Under the pieces are notes generated by a model, which saw nothing but the letters and a program-made list of their open reading frames with translations, had not been told where the DNA came from and did not search any database. A stretch of DNA of 49,822 bases from JACZST01 sp964195155 (lineage in GTDB: Bacteria > Actinomycetota > Acidimicrobiia > Spongiisociales > UBA5794). Position numbers and translations under genes: made by a program. Location of the stretch: positions 1 to 49,822 of the forward strand of contig CAXMOP010000064.1 of assembly GCA_964195155.1 (NCBI GenBank), read 5' to 3'. This document shows positions 34,332 to 42,667 of this stretch, one piece after another. Every line of letters begins with the position of its first letter. The first letter of the stretch is position 1.

Positions 34332-35534
34332 GGTATCCCTTCCGATCTCGGCGCGGGCCACCACCATCTGATGCACCTCGTCCGGTCCGTCGGCGATGCG
34401 GAGCGTTCTTCCCATCGCCCACATGCGGGCCAGTGGCGTGTCCTCGGACACCCCGGCCCCGCCGTGAACCTGGATCGCCTTGTCCAGCACCCACAACATG
34501 GCCCGCGGGGCCACCACCTTGATGGCAGAGATCTCGCGCCTGGCCTCCCGGTTGCCAACAGTATCGAGCAGCCAGGCCGTGTACAGCACGAGCAGCCTGG
34601 CCTGGTCGATGCGCCAGCGGGCCTCGGCGATCCAGTCCTGGACGACACCCTGGTCGGCGATCCGACCGCCGAATGCGACGCGTTCCTTGGCCCTGGCGAC
34701 CATCAGGTCGAATCCGCGCTCCGCCATGCCGATCGAGCGCATGCAATGGTGGATCCGGCCGGGCCCGAGTCGTGCTTGGGCGATCATGTAGCCGCTGCCT
34801 TCCCCCGCGATCAGGTTCGATGCGGGGACCCGCACCGAGTCGTATCGGATCTCGGCGTGGCCGCCCCGATCGTGGTAACCGAAGACCGATAAGTCCCTGA
34901 CGACGTCGACCCCTTCTGTATCGAGGGGGACCAGAATCATCGAGTACCGCTCCTTCGGGGGGGCGTCTTCGTTGGTCACGCCCATCACGATGGCGACCTT
35001 GCAGTCATCGGACACGCCGCCCGTCGACCACCACTTGGTCCCGTCAACGACATAGGAGTCGCCGTCCCTCGTAATCGTGGTCTCCAGGTTCCGCGGGTCA
35101 GACGACGCCACATCCGGCTCGGTCATCGAGAAGCATGATCGGATCTCGCCCTCGAGGAGAGGCGTGAGCCATCGCTCTTTCTGCTCGTCGGTCCCGAAGT
35201 CATGGATCACTTCCATGTTGCCGGTGTCCGGCGCCGAGCAGTTGGTGGCCTCCGGGGCGAGTTCGATGCTTCTGCCCATCACTTCGGCGAGGGGGGCGTA
35301 TTCGATGTTGCCAAGACCGGGGGCGTATTCGGTGTCCGGCAGGAAGAGGTTCCACAGGCCCTGCATCTTGGCCTCTCGCTTGAGCCCCTGCAGGAGCGGT
35401 GTCGCTTCGGTGGGGCTGCCCTGCTCGGCGACCTGTTGGCGGTGGATCGCCTCGCCGGGATAGACGTGGTCGTCCATGAACGCGTTCAGCCGTTCGAGGT
35501 ACTCGCGGGTCCGCTCGCTGTGAGAAAAGTCCAT
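34329..35534 (-). CDS. Acyl-CoA dehydrogenase, ACAD10/11-like
   Basis: The 401-residue flavoenzyme has the FAD-region pattern FSMTEPDVASSDPRNL, WWSTGG and the C-terminal GGAGVSEDTPLARMWAMGRTLRIADGPDEVH (core QVHGGAGVSEDTPL), characteristic of the ACAD10/11-like group that acts on long or hydroxylated acyl-CoAs. The exact substrate is not known. The end of the gene overlaps a heptamer hairpin and its start is preceded by an octamer repeat (35541-35574), so no clean promoter or ribosome-binding site is seen. Confidence 0.88.
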   Translation of the reverse strand: MDFSHSERTREYLERLNAFMDDHVYPGEAIHRQQVAEQGSPTEATPLLQGLKREAKMQGLWNLFLPDTEYAPGLGNIEYAPLAEVMGRSIELAPEATNCSAPDTGNMEVIHDFGTDEQKERWLTPLLEGEIRSCFSMTEPDVASSDPRNLETTITRDGDSYVVDGTKWWSTGGVSDDCKVAIVMGVTNEDAPPKERYSMILVPLDTEGVDVVRDLSVFGYHDRGGHAEIRYDSVRVPASNLIAGEGSGYMIAQARLGPGRIHHCMRSIGMAERGFDLMVARAKERVAFGGRIADQGVVQDWIAEARWRIDQARLLVLYTAWLLDTVGNREARREISAIKVVAPRAMLWVLDKAIQVHGGAGVSEDTPLARMWAMGRTLRIADGPDEVHQMVVARAEIGRDT

Positions 35535-35540
35535 GGGGAG

Positions 35541-35574
35541 TAGCTAAGTAGCCAAGTAGCGAAGTAGCCAAGTA
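35541..35574. repeat. Octamer array, word TAGCNAAG
   Basis: Four copies of TAGC-[TCG]-AAG in period 8. On the minus strand it lies after the stop of the PhoU-like gene and runs up to the acyl-CoA dehydrogenase start. No inverted arm is present. Confidence 0.8.
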
Positions 35575-35587
35575 CTGATCGTCCGAT

Positions 35588-36253
35588 CTACCGGTCCTCT
35601 TTGGCTTCGTCGTAGTAGTCGAGGCGGTCGACGGGCATCACCAGCGAGGTCAAGAAGTTCATCACATGTGCCGTGATCCGCTTGAGGAAGCGGAAGTAGA
35701 GCGCTCGGGATACCGCATCCGATGGCGAGCCTTCCCACTTGAACGCCGCCTTGACATGGCGGTCGTAGTCGTCGAGGAATCCATCGGCCTTGTTGATCAG
35801 TTGCTTTGCCCGCTCGGTGTCCTTGGCGGCGAAAGCCTCCGCAGCCTCGCCGATGAGGTGTGACACTCGGTCCCGGTACCCAGCGAGCTCCTCGCGATCC
35901 TCGGCGTGCTCGAAGTTGGCGCCGAAGCGAACGATGTCGTAGACATTCTTGGAGTAGTCGCCGATGCGTTCGGCATCCTTGACGGTGCTCATATAGGCGA
36001 GAACCAACGGGAGGTCGACCGTCTCCTGCACCGAAGCATGAATCATCAGCTCGCGGCGAACGTCCTGTTGGGCGACGTTGATGTCGCGGTCGGTGCTGCG
36101 AACCTCCCGCTTCGTCTCTTTGGACTTGCCCCCGCCGAACAGCGCATCGGTGGCGGTGTCGAATACCTCTCTCCCGTCGACGAGCATCTGGGCCAGGGTC
36201 TCCTCGACCGCCTCGATTGCCGAGTGGCCGCCCTTGAAGAAGTCGAATACCAC
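35588..36253 (-). CDS. PhoU-domain protein
   Basis: The 221-residue all-helical protein has the PhoU-type metal/phosphate pattern around MSTVKDAERIGDYSKNVYDI (E/D-x3-D motif in DAERIGDYSKN). It lies 9 nt behind the sodium/phosphate symporter gene, on the same strand, and probably regulates it. The GTG at 36253 follows AGGAGG. Some symporters of this family carry the PhoU domain fused; here it is separate. Confidence 0.85.
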   Translation of the reverse strand: MVFDFFKGGHSAIEAVEETLAQMLVDGREVFDTATDALFGGGKSKETKREVRSTDRDINVAQQDVRRELMIHASVQETVDLPLVLAYMSTVKDAERIGDYSKNVYDIVRFGANFEHAEDREELAGYRDRVSHLIGEAAEAFAAKDTERAKQLINKADGFLDDYDRHVKAAFKWEGSPSDAVSRALYFRFLKRITAHVMNFLTSLVMPVDRLDYYDEAKEDR

Positions 36254-36262
36254 GATTGCCTC

Positions 36263-37429
36263 CTATGAAATGACGATAACGAGTATTGGAAGGGCGATAA
36301 AGATTCCCGCGACATAGGCGACCGCGATCCACTTTCGATCGACGGCGATGCGGGCAAGACCGCCGGCCAGGCGAATCGGTATGTGCCGGATGGCGGGAAT
36401 CGGGTACAACAGCAGGATCCCGAGCAGGTTGAACGCGAGGTGCACCAGTGCAATGGCGAGCCCGTCAACCGTCCCGGCGGCGAAGGCGGCGAGCAGCGCG
36501 GTGATCGTTGTCCCGACATTGGCGCCAAGCGTGATCGGGTAGGCGTTGTTGATCAGCAGGAGGCCCGATGCCACCAAGGGGATGAGGATCGACGTGGTGA
36601 TGCTGGACGACTGCACCGCGACGGTGATGACGACTCCGACAACCATTCCGACGAGACCGCTTCTCGCCAACGCTGCGTTGAGGGACCGTTCGATTCGGGC
36701 GGCGACCAGCACCTTCATATTGCGGGTAATGAACATCAGGGTGAAAAAGATGATCAGGAGACCGACGACGAGCGTCACGCCGCCGAGTACCTGCGGGTCG
36801 CTGGTCAGCAGCTCGAGGACCTGTTCGATCTGGCGCGCGCCCCACCTGACCGCGCCCTTGATCGGGCTGTTGAAGGTACCGCCACCCACCGAGCCGGCGA
36901 ATGCTTCCGATAGCGCGATGGCCGGTCGGGAGAGCACGCCGAAGAGCAACTCGAGGGGGAGGATGATCGCCACCGCGAGGACGTTGAAGACGTCGTGCAT
37001 GGTGGCGGCGGTGAATGCCAACCGGAACTCCTCGGACCGTCTGGCGTGTCCCACGGAGACCAGGGTGTTGGTGACCGTGGTTCCGATGTTGGCACCCATG
37101 ATCATGGGCACCGCGGTCTCGAAGGGCAAGCTGCCGGCCGCGACGAGGGCGACGATGGTCGACGTCGTCACCGACGAAGATTGCACCAGCACCGTGGCGA
37201 GGATCCCGACGGCAAGCGCCGCGAGCGGGTTGGTGATTCCCTCGAACAGGGTCTCTTGTGCCCCGCCGGTGACCCCCTCGATCCCGGTTTCGAGCAGCCG
37301 AACGCCGACGAGGAAGAGGTAGAGGAGGCCGACGACCAACACCAGCCGAGCCCAGCCGGGCATCTGTCCTTGTCGTGCCTCTTCGGCAAGCTCGGCTGCG
37401 GGCTCGCCCTCGTATTCTGCTGCGGTCAC
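36263..37429 (-). CDS. Sodium-dependent phosphate symporter (Na/Pi, NptA type)
   Basis: The 388-residue membrane protein has two inverted halves, each with the QSSS signature: VLVQSSSVTTSTIVALV and VAVQSSSITTSILIPLV, each followed by GANIGTT or GANVGTT. This is diagnostic for the Na/Pi-cotransporter II family. About eight membrane segments are present. It starts with GTG after a weak AGGAG and is followed by the PhoU-like gene, forming a two-gene phosphate-uptake unit. Confidence 0.92.
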   Translation of the reverse strand: MTAAEYEGEPAAELAEEARQGQMPGWARLVLVVGLLYLFLVGVRLLETGIEGVTGGAQETLFEGITNPLAALAVGILATVLVQSSSVTTSTIVALVAAGSLPFETAVPMIMGANIGTTVTNTLVSVGHARRSEEFRLAFTAATMHDVFNVLAVAIILPLELLFGVLSRPAIALSEAFAGSVGGGTFNSPIKGAVRWGARQIEQVLELLTSDPQVLGGVTLVVGLLIIFFTLMFITRNMKVLVAARIERSLNAALARSGLVGMVVGVVITVAVQSSSITTSILIPLVASGLLLINNAYPITLGANVGTTITALLAAFAAGTVDGLAIALVHLAFNLLGILLLYPIPAIRHIPIRLAGGLARIAVDRKWIAVAYVAGIFIALPILVIVIS

Positions 37430-37523
37430 CAGGTCTGCTCCTGCCCTGCTGGGTTAGGCCGACAAAAACGCGTGCCGAAGCGCAAGCTGAGGTCCTTGAC
37501 CTGGTTGGGTTCGCGCCAAGAGA

Positions 37524-37631
37524 CTAGAAGGGTGTTGAACAATCCACCAGCGGGCGGTCGGGGTCGGGGGAGATCGGGTCCTCGCGGCACGTGAGGCGTA
37601 TGGCACGCGTCATTGTTCGGCACCCTCCTAG
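37524..37631. mobile_element. MITE-like element, copy A (about 108 bp)
   Basis: Terminal inverted repeats of 20 bp (CTAGAAGGGTGTTGAACAAT at 37524-37543; its partner at 37612-37631) match at 17 positions. The interior matches copy B (38628-38743) in inverted orientation. The right end contains the TAG stop of the adjacent membrane-protein gene. It encodes nothing. Bases 37430-37523 upstream show only the leader of the symporter gene. Confidence 0.75.
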
Positions 37632-38560
37632 ACCGCGAGCGCGCGTTGTCGGCGAACCACCGAGCGGCGATACCACCAGGCGCCCGTCCCGATCAGCACT
37701 CCGACAACGGCTACCAGCGCCGCTAATTGGAGGTAGCCCGCGGTGAGAGCGTCCCATACTGCGCGGCGAGACGCCTGGTCGACCAGCGTGTTGCCGCTGT
37801 TGATGTAGGTGGTTCTCACTACCGCGAGGAGTGCTGCGTTCAACAAGATTGCGCCTCCGACTGCAAAACCTGCGACCTGGATGGGGCGGAGCCGATCGGT
37901 GTCGATCGCAACGGCCGCGCCGAGCAAGACGGCTGCAGCGACCGGAAACACCCACAGCGCGGTCTGAAGTGCTCGGGCGATACGACGTGGGATGTCAAGG
38001 GCATCCTCCGAGATCAGGACGATGGCGCCAAACGAGGTCCCTGGTTCGATGTCGATACTGATGCCGGCGAGCTCGAGCCGTTCCAGGATGGGCTCGGCGG
38101 CGGCGTCGAGGTCGAAGACCAGGTCTCCGCTGATCGTCGGATCGTTGATCGCGGCCAGGATTGCTCGATGCGTGGATGCGGCGATCAGCCGCCAGATCGC
38201 GGCGAATGCATCGGTTTCGACGAGCGCCCTGGTGGCGTCGAAGACCAGCTGTGTGGCAGCCCCGCCGAGGACCGGTGTCAGAAAATCGAGCTCATCGGGA
38301 AGGGCGTTCGACAGCTGCTCCTCGATCGTTCCCTGCTTTTCGAGTGCTTCGACCACTCCGATCGCCAGCGCTGTCGACACGGCCCGGTCCTTCGGCAACG
38401 GCGCCACCCGCCCAACGAAGCTGTCCTCATCCGAGATGGCGCTTTGGAAAAAGAACGCGTCGACGGCAAGGGCAACGAACACCGCCGCTACAACGGCGAG
38501 GGCGACGGCGACGGCCTTCCTGGGACCGTTTATGCCCGAGGGGTCTTGATCGGTAGTCAA
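37628..38560 (-). CDS. Four-helix membrane protein of unknown function
   Basis: The 310-residue protein has one N-terminal transmembrane helix (about 15-37), a long soluble segment of some 160 residues that is rich in Asp and Glu, and three helices in the last 120 residues. I do not recognise the family, although similar layouts occur as hypothetical proteins in actinobacteria. The start is TTG with GAAGG just before it. The gene is bracketed by two inverted copies of a MITE-like element; the stop codon falls inside copy A. Confidence 0.65.
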   Translation of the reverse strand: MTTDQDPSGINGPRKAVAVALAVVAAVFVALAVDAFFFQSAISDEDSFVGRVAPLPKDRAVSTALAIGVVEALEKQGTIEEQLSNALPDELDFLTPVLGGAATQLVFDATRALVETDAFAAIWRLIAASTHRAILAAINDPTISGDLVFDLDAAAEPILERLELAGISIDIEPGTSFGAIVLISEDALDIPRRIARALQTALWVFPVAAAVLLGAAVAIDTDRLRPIQVAGFAVGGAILLNAALLAVVRTTYINSGNTLVDQASRRAVWDALTAGYLQLAALVAVVGVLIGTGAWWYRRSVVRRQRALAV

Positions 38561-38627
38561 ACGTGCCTTCGTGGTTGAGGAACCGAGACGATGCCCATTA
38601 GACCAGGACTCGATCGATTGATCACGA

Positions 38628-38743
38628 CGAGAAGGGTGCCGACAGCGAGGCGTGCGAGTGTTTGCCGCGTGCTCGAGGGTTGCGGTGACTCGGTTTCAAC
38701 CGACCGCGACGGCCCGCTGGAGGATTGCTCAGCACCCTCCTAG
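38628..38743. mobile_element. MITE-like element, copy B (about 116 bp)
   Basis: Read on the minus strand it starts CTAGGAGGGTGCTGAGCAAT and shares with copy A the interior CCAGCGGGC...GTCG..GTCGG and the end TCGGCACCCT. It is inverted relative to copy A. The TAG stop of the peroxiredoxin gene is part of its end. The 67 bases 38561-38627 carry no recognised feature. Confidence 0.75.
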
Positions 38744-39201
38744 TTCATGCCGGCGAGAGCCTCAACGTACTCGTCGAATTCGCGAGGGGTGCCGAGCGAA
38801 CCGCTGTCGATCACCTCGCGGATCACCGCTTCTTCGTCGAGGACGTAGGTGATGCGGTTGGCCGCGCCGACTTTTTCGTTGAAGGCGTCGTAGGCCATGG
38901 CGGTCTCCCCATGCGGCCAGTAGTCCGAAAGGACGGGGAACTGGAACCCGTTCTCGTTTGACCACCGCTCGTTGGTGAAATGGGTGTCAACGGTGATGAC
39001 GGCCACTTTGGCATCGAGGTCGTTGAGCGCGGCGAGACGGTCTCTGATCGTGCACAACTCGAACTCGCAGATTCCTGAGAAGGGAAACGGAATGAACACG
39101 ATCAGGCTCTTCTCCCCCTTGAGGTCGTGGAGGGAGACCGGCTGTCGTTCCTGGTCGATGAGCTCGAATGCTGGTGCTTGGGTTCCTATGGCTAATGGCA
39201 T
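38740..39201 (-). CDS. Peroxiredoxin, AhpE-like
   Basis: The 153-residue thiol peroxidase has the thioredoxin-fold core with the peroxidatic cysteine in PFPFSGICEFELC (C45). The usual active-site Thr is replaced by Ser42, and an extra Cys50 follows, which might act as a resolving thiol. It reduces peroxides with an unknown electron donor. TAGATT lies 6 nt before the ATG with no Shine-Dalgarno sequence, so it is likely leaderless. The stop codon is part of a MITE-like element. Confidence 0.9.
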   Translation of the reverse strand: MPLAIGTQAPAFELIDQERQPVSLHDLKGEKSLIVFIPFPFSGICEFELCTIRDRLAALNDLDAKVAVITVDTHFTNERWSNENGFQFPVLSDYWPHGETAMAYDAFNEKVGAANRITYVLDEEAVIREVIDSGSLGTPREFDEYVEALAGMN

Positions 39202-39207
39202 AACGGC

Positions 39208-39213
39208 AATCTA
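39208..39213 (-). promoter_or_regulatory. Putative -10 box, leaderless peroxiredoxin transcript
   Basis: TAGATT on the minus strand ends 6 nt before the ATG. Confidence 0.5.
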
Positions 39214-39225
39214 ATCGCGCCTGAA

Positions 39226-39312
39226 CTGCGCCATGCTTGTTGGGCGGCTCGCAGGGGCTCGCCGCCTGACTGCCTGAGCGAAAGCCCGTCGGAGCGAGAA
39301 GCAATTCGGTTG
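39226..39312. repeat. GGCGGC hairpin element, minus orientation, with a short second copy
   Basis: Its complement reads ACCGAATTGCTTCTCG...GGCAGTCAGGCGGCGAGC...GAGCCGCCCAACAAGCATGG, the same element as at 43266-43452. A 25-bp partial copy (39350-39374) is cut off where the CTCCCCC region begins. These lie just upstream of the peroxiredoxin promoter. Confidence 0.8.
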
Positions 39313-39375
39313 CTTGCTATTCCTCTGGGGTCAGGTCCGCTGATCAGGTCTGCGCCATGCTTGTTGGGCGGCTCC

Positions 39376-39785
39376 TTTGCCTCCCCCCTCAGGGTGTCGT
39401 GTTTCGCGACAGTGCGACGATCGGGCTCTCATCGCCGCGGCCTTCTCTTTGCTCCCCCCTCAGGGGGGAGTCCCGCCGCCAGGCGGGGAGGGGGGTCAGA
39501 CCGTGGTCGCGACAACGCTTTGACCCCCTCCGCCTCGCTGGCGCTCGGCACCTCCCCCGAGGGGGAGGCAAAGAAGAAGCCTCGCTGCGCTCGGCACCTC
39601 CCCCTGAGGGGGAGGCAAAGAAGAAGCCTCGCTGCGCCCGGCACCTCCCCCTGAGCTGAGGGGGAGGCAAGGAAGAAGCCTCGCTGCGCCCGGCACCTCC
39701 CCCTGAGCTGAGGGGGAGGCAAGGAAGCAGCCCCTCCGAGGCAAGCGTCGCACCCCCACGCGACCGTTCACCCTCAGGGGGGAGC
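39376..39785. repeat. Composite CTCCCCC/GGGGGAG repeat region with a four-unit satellite
   Basis: This gene-free stretch begins with single CTCCCCC-CTCAG palindromes and contains a tandem array at 39533-39730 of four units (47, 47, 52 and 52 bp), each with CCTCGCTGCGC, a CTCCCCC-[TGAG]-GGGGGAG hairpin and GGCAA-[AG]-GAAG. The longer units contain an extra CTGAG. It ends 13 nt from the DUF2342 stop codon. There are no unique spacers, so it is not a CRISPR. Confidence 0.88.
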
Positions 39786-39798
39786 CAGGAGAAACGCT

Positions 39799-40923
39799 CT
39801 ACTCGAGTTGGTCCCCCAACAGCACTCTCGCCGCCCAACCCAATGGATCGGTGAGCTCTTCGAGGGTTGGAAGATGCTCCGGGTCTTCCCAGAGCCGGTT
39901 CAACGCATCGTCACCCCAACGTTGCTTGACCTCGACGCAGAACGCGGCTGCGTCCCGGGCACGGTATCGCTGCAACTCGAGCCCGACGATCTGTTGCAGG
40001 TACTGCTCTGCCTGATCCGGCTCCACCCGGCGCACGGCGTTTGCTTCCTCGATGCGATCGAGGTCGGGGAGGAGCTCCGCGCCTGCCATGCGCACGAGGT
40101 AGTCGCCGAACCCCTCGACCAGGGCGGTGAATGCTTGAATTGACGCGAGGCGGTCGGGATCGGATGTCCCTTTGAGCAGCGAGGGGGTTTGTGCGCCGTC
40201 CTCACCGAGGAGCTCCTGGACCCGGGTGGGATCCTCGAGAGCACCGAGATTCCCCATCAGGTCGGTGAGGTCGAACTCGACCGTGTGGTAGAAGGCTTCG
40301 ACGACCGAGACGAAGTGGCCACGCAGCCACTCGATCTCCATCAGTCTTTGAAAAACCATCTCGTGGAGGACCGCCCACAGCCTGACCTGCTGCGCGTCGA
40401 GTTCGTTGTCGAGCGCAAACGCCTCGACGTTTGGAACGATTACATAGGGCCGGTCGTGATCCATTGCCGGGATTCCGGTGTCGAATTGACCGAGGGTGCG
40501 ATGGGACAGGAACCCGACCATGGTGCCGGCCTGCATGCCGAGGATGGCGGGGCCCATCGGCTCCATCATCGAGCCGAGCGAACCGAACGGCGCGGCGCCT
40601 GCGACGTCGGTGAAGCCGCCGGTGAGCTTGCTGGACAGCGGCTCGACGAGGATTCGGAAGGTTTGCTGGTTGTCGGCGGCCCAAGTGGCCCGGTCGACCG
40701 GATTCAAGTCCCCCGGTGACGGCGCGGGCAGCGCAGAGACTGAGGCGATCCGGAGCTCAGCTGCGTTGGCGAGTTCGAGGTATTCCTCTGCGAGCTTTGG
40801 GTCGACCGGCTCGCGTTCCCCGGCGAGACTCTTGGTGATCTCCCTCGCCAGCTTCCAGTTGACCGGGCCTGACGACTGGAACAGCTCGAATAGCTGCTGG
40901 AAGAGGTCGTCGCCCTCGCTCAT
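39799..40923 (-). CDS. DUF2342 / zincin-2 family protein
   Basis: The 374-residue protein matches the actinobacterial DUF2342 (putative zinc-dependent metalloprotease or hydrolase) family: VNWKLAREI, WAADNQQTFRILVEPL, GQFDTGIPAMD and VVPNVEAFA-like IVPNVEAFA. Where a zincin HExxH would lie it has H187-E-M-V-F191, so the second histidine is missing and zinc hydrolysis is doubtful. Function is unknown. It follows htrA by 3 nt, so the two are co-transcribed. Confidence 0.82.
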   Translation of the reverse strand: MSEGDDLFQQLFELFQSSGPVNWKLAREITKSLAGEREPVDPKLAEEYLELANAAELRIASVSALPAPSPGDLNPVDRATWAADNQQTFRILVEPLSSKLTGGFTDVAGAAPFGSLGSMMEPMGPAILGMQAGTMVGFLSHRTLGQFDTGIPAMDHDRPYVIVPNVEAFALDNELDAQQVRLWAVLHEMVFQRLMEIEWLRGHFVSVVEAFYHTVEFDLTDLMGNLGALEDPTRVQELLGEDGAQTPSLLKGTSDPDRLASIQAFTALVEGFGDYLVRMAGAELLPDLDRIEEANAVRRVEPDQAEQYLQQIVGLELQRYRARDAAAFCVEVKQRWGDDALNRLWEDPEHLPTLEELTDPLGWAARVLLGDQLE

Positions 40924-40926
40924 GCG

Positions 40927-42195
40927 TTACAGCCCTTCCGGTCGCTCGTCGAGTACCACGGTGAGCCGCAGCTCCTCGCCACCGCGGTCGATGTCGATCT
41001 CGATGGTATCGCCGACCCGGAAGAGGCGGAGCTGGACCACGAGTTCGCCCATCGTGCTGATCGCGACACCGTCCATTCCCACGATCACGTCGGTTGCCTC
41101 GATGCCGGCGCGTGCCGCTGCCCCGTCCACCGGGTCCACCTTGTTGACCGCCGCTCCGGCTGGGATGCGGGCGCCATCGTCCGCCACTTCGATGGCGTCT
41201 TGCCCTTCGATGCCAAGAAATGGGTGATGGGCCGCTCCGACCTCGATGATCTCGTCGGTGATGCGCCGGACAAGCTCGACGGGGATGGCGTAGCCGATGC
41301 CCTCGGCCCCCGCCTCGCTCAGACCGATCGCCGAGGTGATACCGATCAGCCGACCGGTTTCGTTGACCAGGGCGCCGCCGCTCGAACCGTTGGTGATCGG
41401 CGCGTCGGTTTGCAACATTCCGAACAGCGTGGTGTTGTCCTGGAAGTCGACACGACGAGACAACGCGGAGAGCACGCCGACCGTCAGCGATGCGCCGCCG
41501 CTCTGGCCGAGCGGGTTTCCCACCGCAATCGTCAACTCGCCGATGGAGAGATCCGCAGTGCTGCCGAGCTCGACTGCCACCAGGTCGGTCGCTTCGGTGG
41601 AGAGGACGGCGAGATCGGTGAGCGCGTCGCTCCCCACGACGGTGGCGTCGTAGATTCGCCCGTCCTGGAGCACGATCTGGACGAAACTGGCACCCTCGAC
41701 GACGTGGTGATTTGTGGCGATGTGCCCGTTTCCGAGCGCAACACCGGAGCCGCTGGCATTGATCGTGATCGTCTCGCCGCTCCGTGACCCGACCTCCACC
41801 GTCACGATTGACGGCGATACCTTCTCCCAGACGGCCTCGCTAACCAGCGAATCGAACTCAGGCACGACCGCCGTCGTAGGCGGGACCGTGGTCGTGACGA
41901 CGGTGGCCGGCGGCGGAGCGATCGCTGCAGGCTCGGTGCTATCGAAGAAGCCGCCAAAGGCCAAGAGCCCAACAGTCACCAATGACCCGGCGATTGCGGC
42001 GAGAAAGGCGACGATGGCAATGGGAATCGGAGACGGGTGCTCCCAAACCACCGGCTGGACCGGATCAGGGTTTGGGGCAATCGCGTAGTCGAGACCGGCG
42101 GATGGCGAGCGCCAGGGCGCGATTGCGTCGCCGGCACCGTCGACCGGATCCGCTGCGGGCGCCTCAGGCTCGTAGCCGTCTGTAGGGTGCTCCAC
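40927..42195 (-). CDS. HtrA-like membrane-anchored serine protease with PDZ domain
   Basis: The 422-residue protein has a proline-rich cytoplasmic tail, one transmembrane helix (about 58-83), a Thr/Pro linker, a trypsin-like domain and one PDZ domain (about 325-415). The catalytic triad is H164 in TNHHVV, D194 in ALTDLAV and S272 in NGSSGGALV. Such proteases degrade misfolded envelope proteins and can act on anti-sigma factors. GTG start; TACAAT lies 7 nt upstream. Only 12 bases separate it from the divergent moaE. Confidence 0.92.
   Translation of the reverse strand: MEHPTDGYEPEAPAADPVDGAGDAIAPWRSPSAGLDYAIAPNPDPVQPVVWEHPSPIPIAIVAFLAAIAGSLVTVGLLAFGGFFDSTEPAAIAPPPATVVTTTVPPTTAVVPEFDSLVSEAVWEKVSPSIVTVEVGSRSGETITINASGSGVALGNGHIATNHHVVEGASFVQIVLQDGRIYDATVVGSDALTDLAVLSTEATDLVAVELGSTADLSIGELTIAVGNPLGQSGGASLTVGVLSALSRRVDFQDNTTLFGMLQTDAPITNGSSGGALVNETGRLIGITSAIGLSEAGAEGIGYAIPVELVRRITDEIIEVGAAHHPFLGIEGQDAIEVADDGARIPAGAAVNKVDPVDGAAARAGIEATDVIVGMDGVAISTMGELVVQLRLFRVGDTIEIDIDRGGEELRLTVVLDERPEGL
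42183..42188 (+). promoter_or_regulatory. Putative -10 box of moaE inside htrA
   Basis: TAGGGT lies within the first codons of htrA, 19 nt before the moaE ATG; GGAGGG serves as ribosome-binding site. Confidence 0.4.
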
Positions 42196-42202
42196 GGAGG
42201 GA

Positions 42203-42208
42203 ATTGTA
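42203..42208 (-). promoter_or_regulatory. Putative -10 box of htrA overlapping the moaE start
   Basis: TACAAT on the minus strand ends 7 nt before the htrA GTG and includes the A of the moaE ATG. Confidence 0.5.
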
Positions 42209-42660
42209 TGCCCCAGGACCGCCTATCCGGCCGCATCGACCTGGTGTCGGTTTCGCCCGATCCCATTGATCCCGGCGCCCTCGTCGAGGCTGTGAGCGGC
42301 CCCCACAGTGGTGCAATCGTCAGTTTCTTGGGAACCGTGCGCGATCACTCACCGGGGCGGGCCGGGATCACCCATCTCGAGTACGAGGCCTATCGCGAAC
42401 ATGTGGAGCCCAAGATCGCCGAGATCGTCACCGAGGCACGGGAAAAGTGGCCGGTCGATGCGATAGCTGCCGTGCACCGCACCGGCTCACTCGAGGTCGG
42501 CGAAGTCTCAGTCGGCGTCGCCGTCTCATCGGCGCATCGCGTCGACGCATTTCCCGCCGCCCGGTACGTCATCGACGAGCTGAAGGGTCGCGCCCCCATC
42601 TGGAAGAAGGAGCACTGGCCGGGCGGAGCCGAGTGGGTGCGGGAGGATCTCGATCACTAA
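42208..42660 (+). CDS. moaE: Molybdopterin synthase catalytic subunit
   Basis: The 150-residue MoaE adds sulfur to precursor Z with MoaD. It has SFLGTVRDHSPGR, LEYEAYREH, VHRTGSLEVGE, VAVSSAHRVDAFPAARYVID (core SSAHR..AF) and the catalytic lysines in KGRAPIWKKE. Length is typical. MoaD and other Moa genes are not in the window. The ATG at 42208 is fixed by GGAGGG upstream and homology. The HEAT-repeat gene starts 7 nt after its stop. Confidence 0.94.
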   Translation: MPQDRLSGRIDLVSVSPDPIDPGALVEAVSGPHSGAIVSFLGTVRDHSPGRAGITHLEYEAYREHVEPKIAEIVTEAREKWPVDAIAAVHRTGSLEVGEVSVGVAVSSAHRVDAFPAARYVIDELKGRAPIWKKEHWPGGAEWVREDLDH

Positions 42661-42667
42661 CACCGGG

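Noticed and set aside
39533..39730. Possible CRISPR array
   Set aside because: Units are tandem copies with no unique spacers and no cas genes are nearby.
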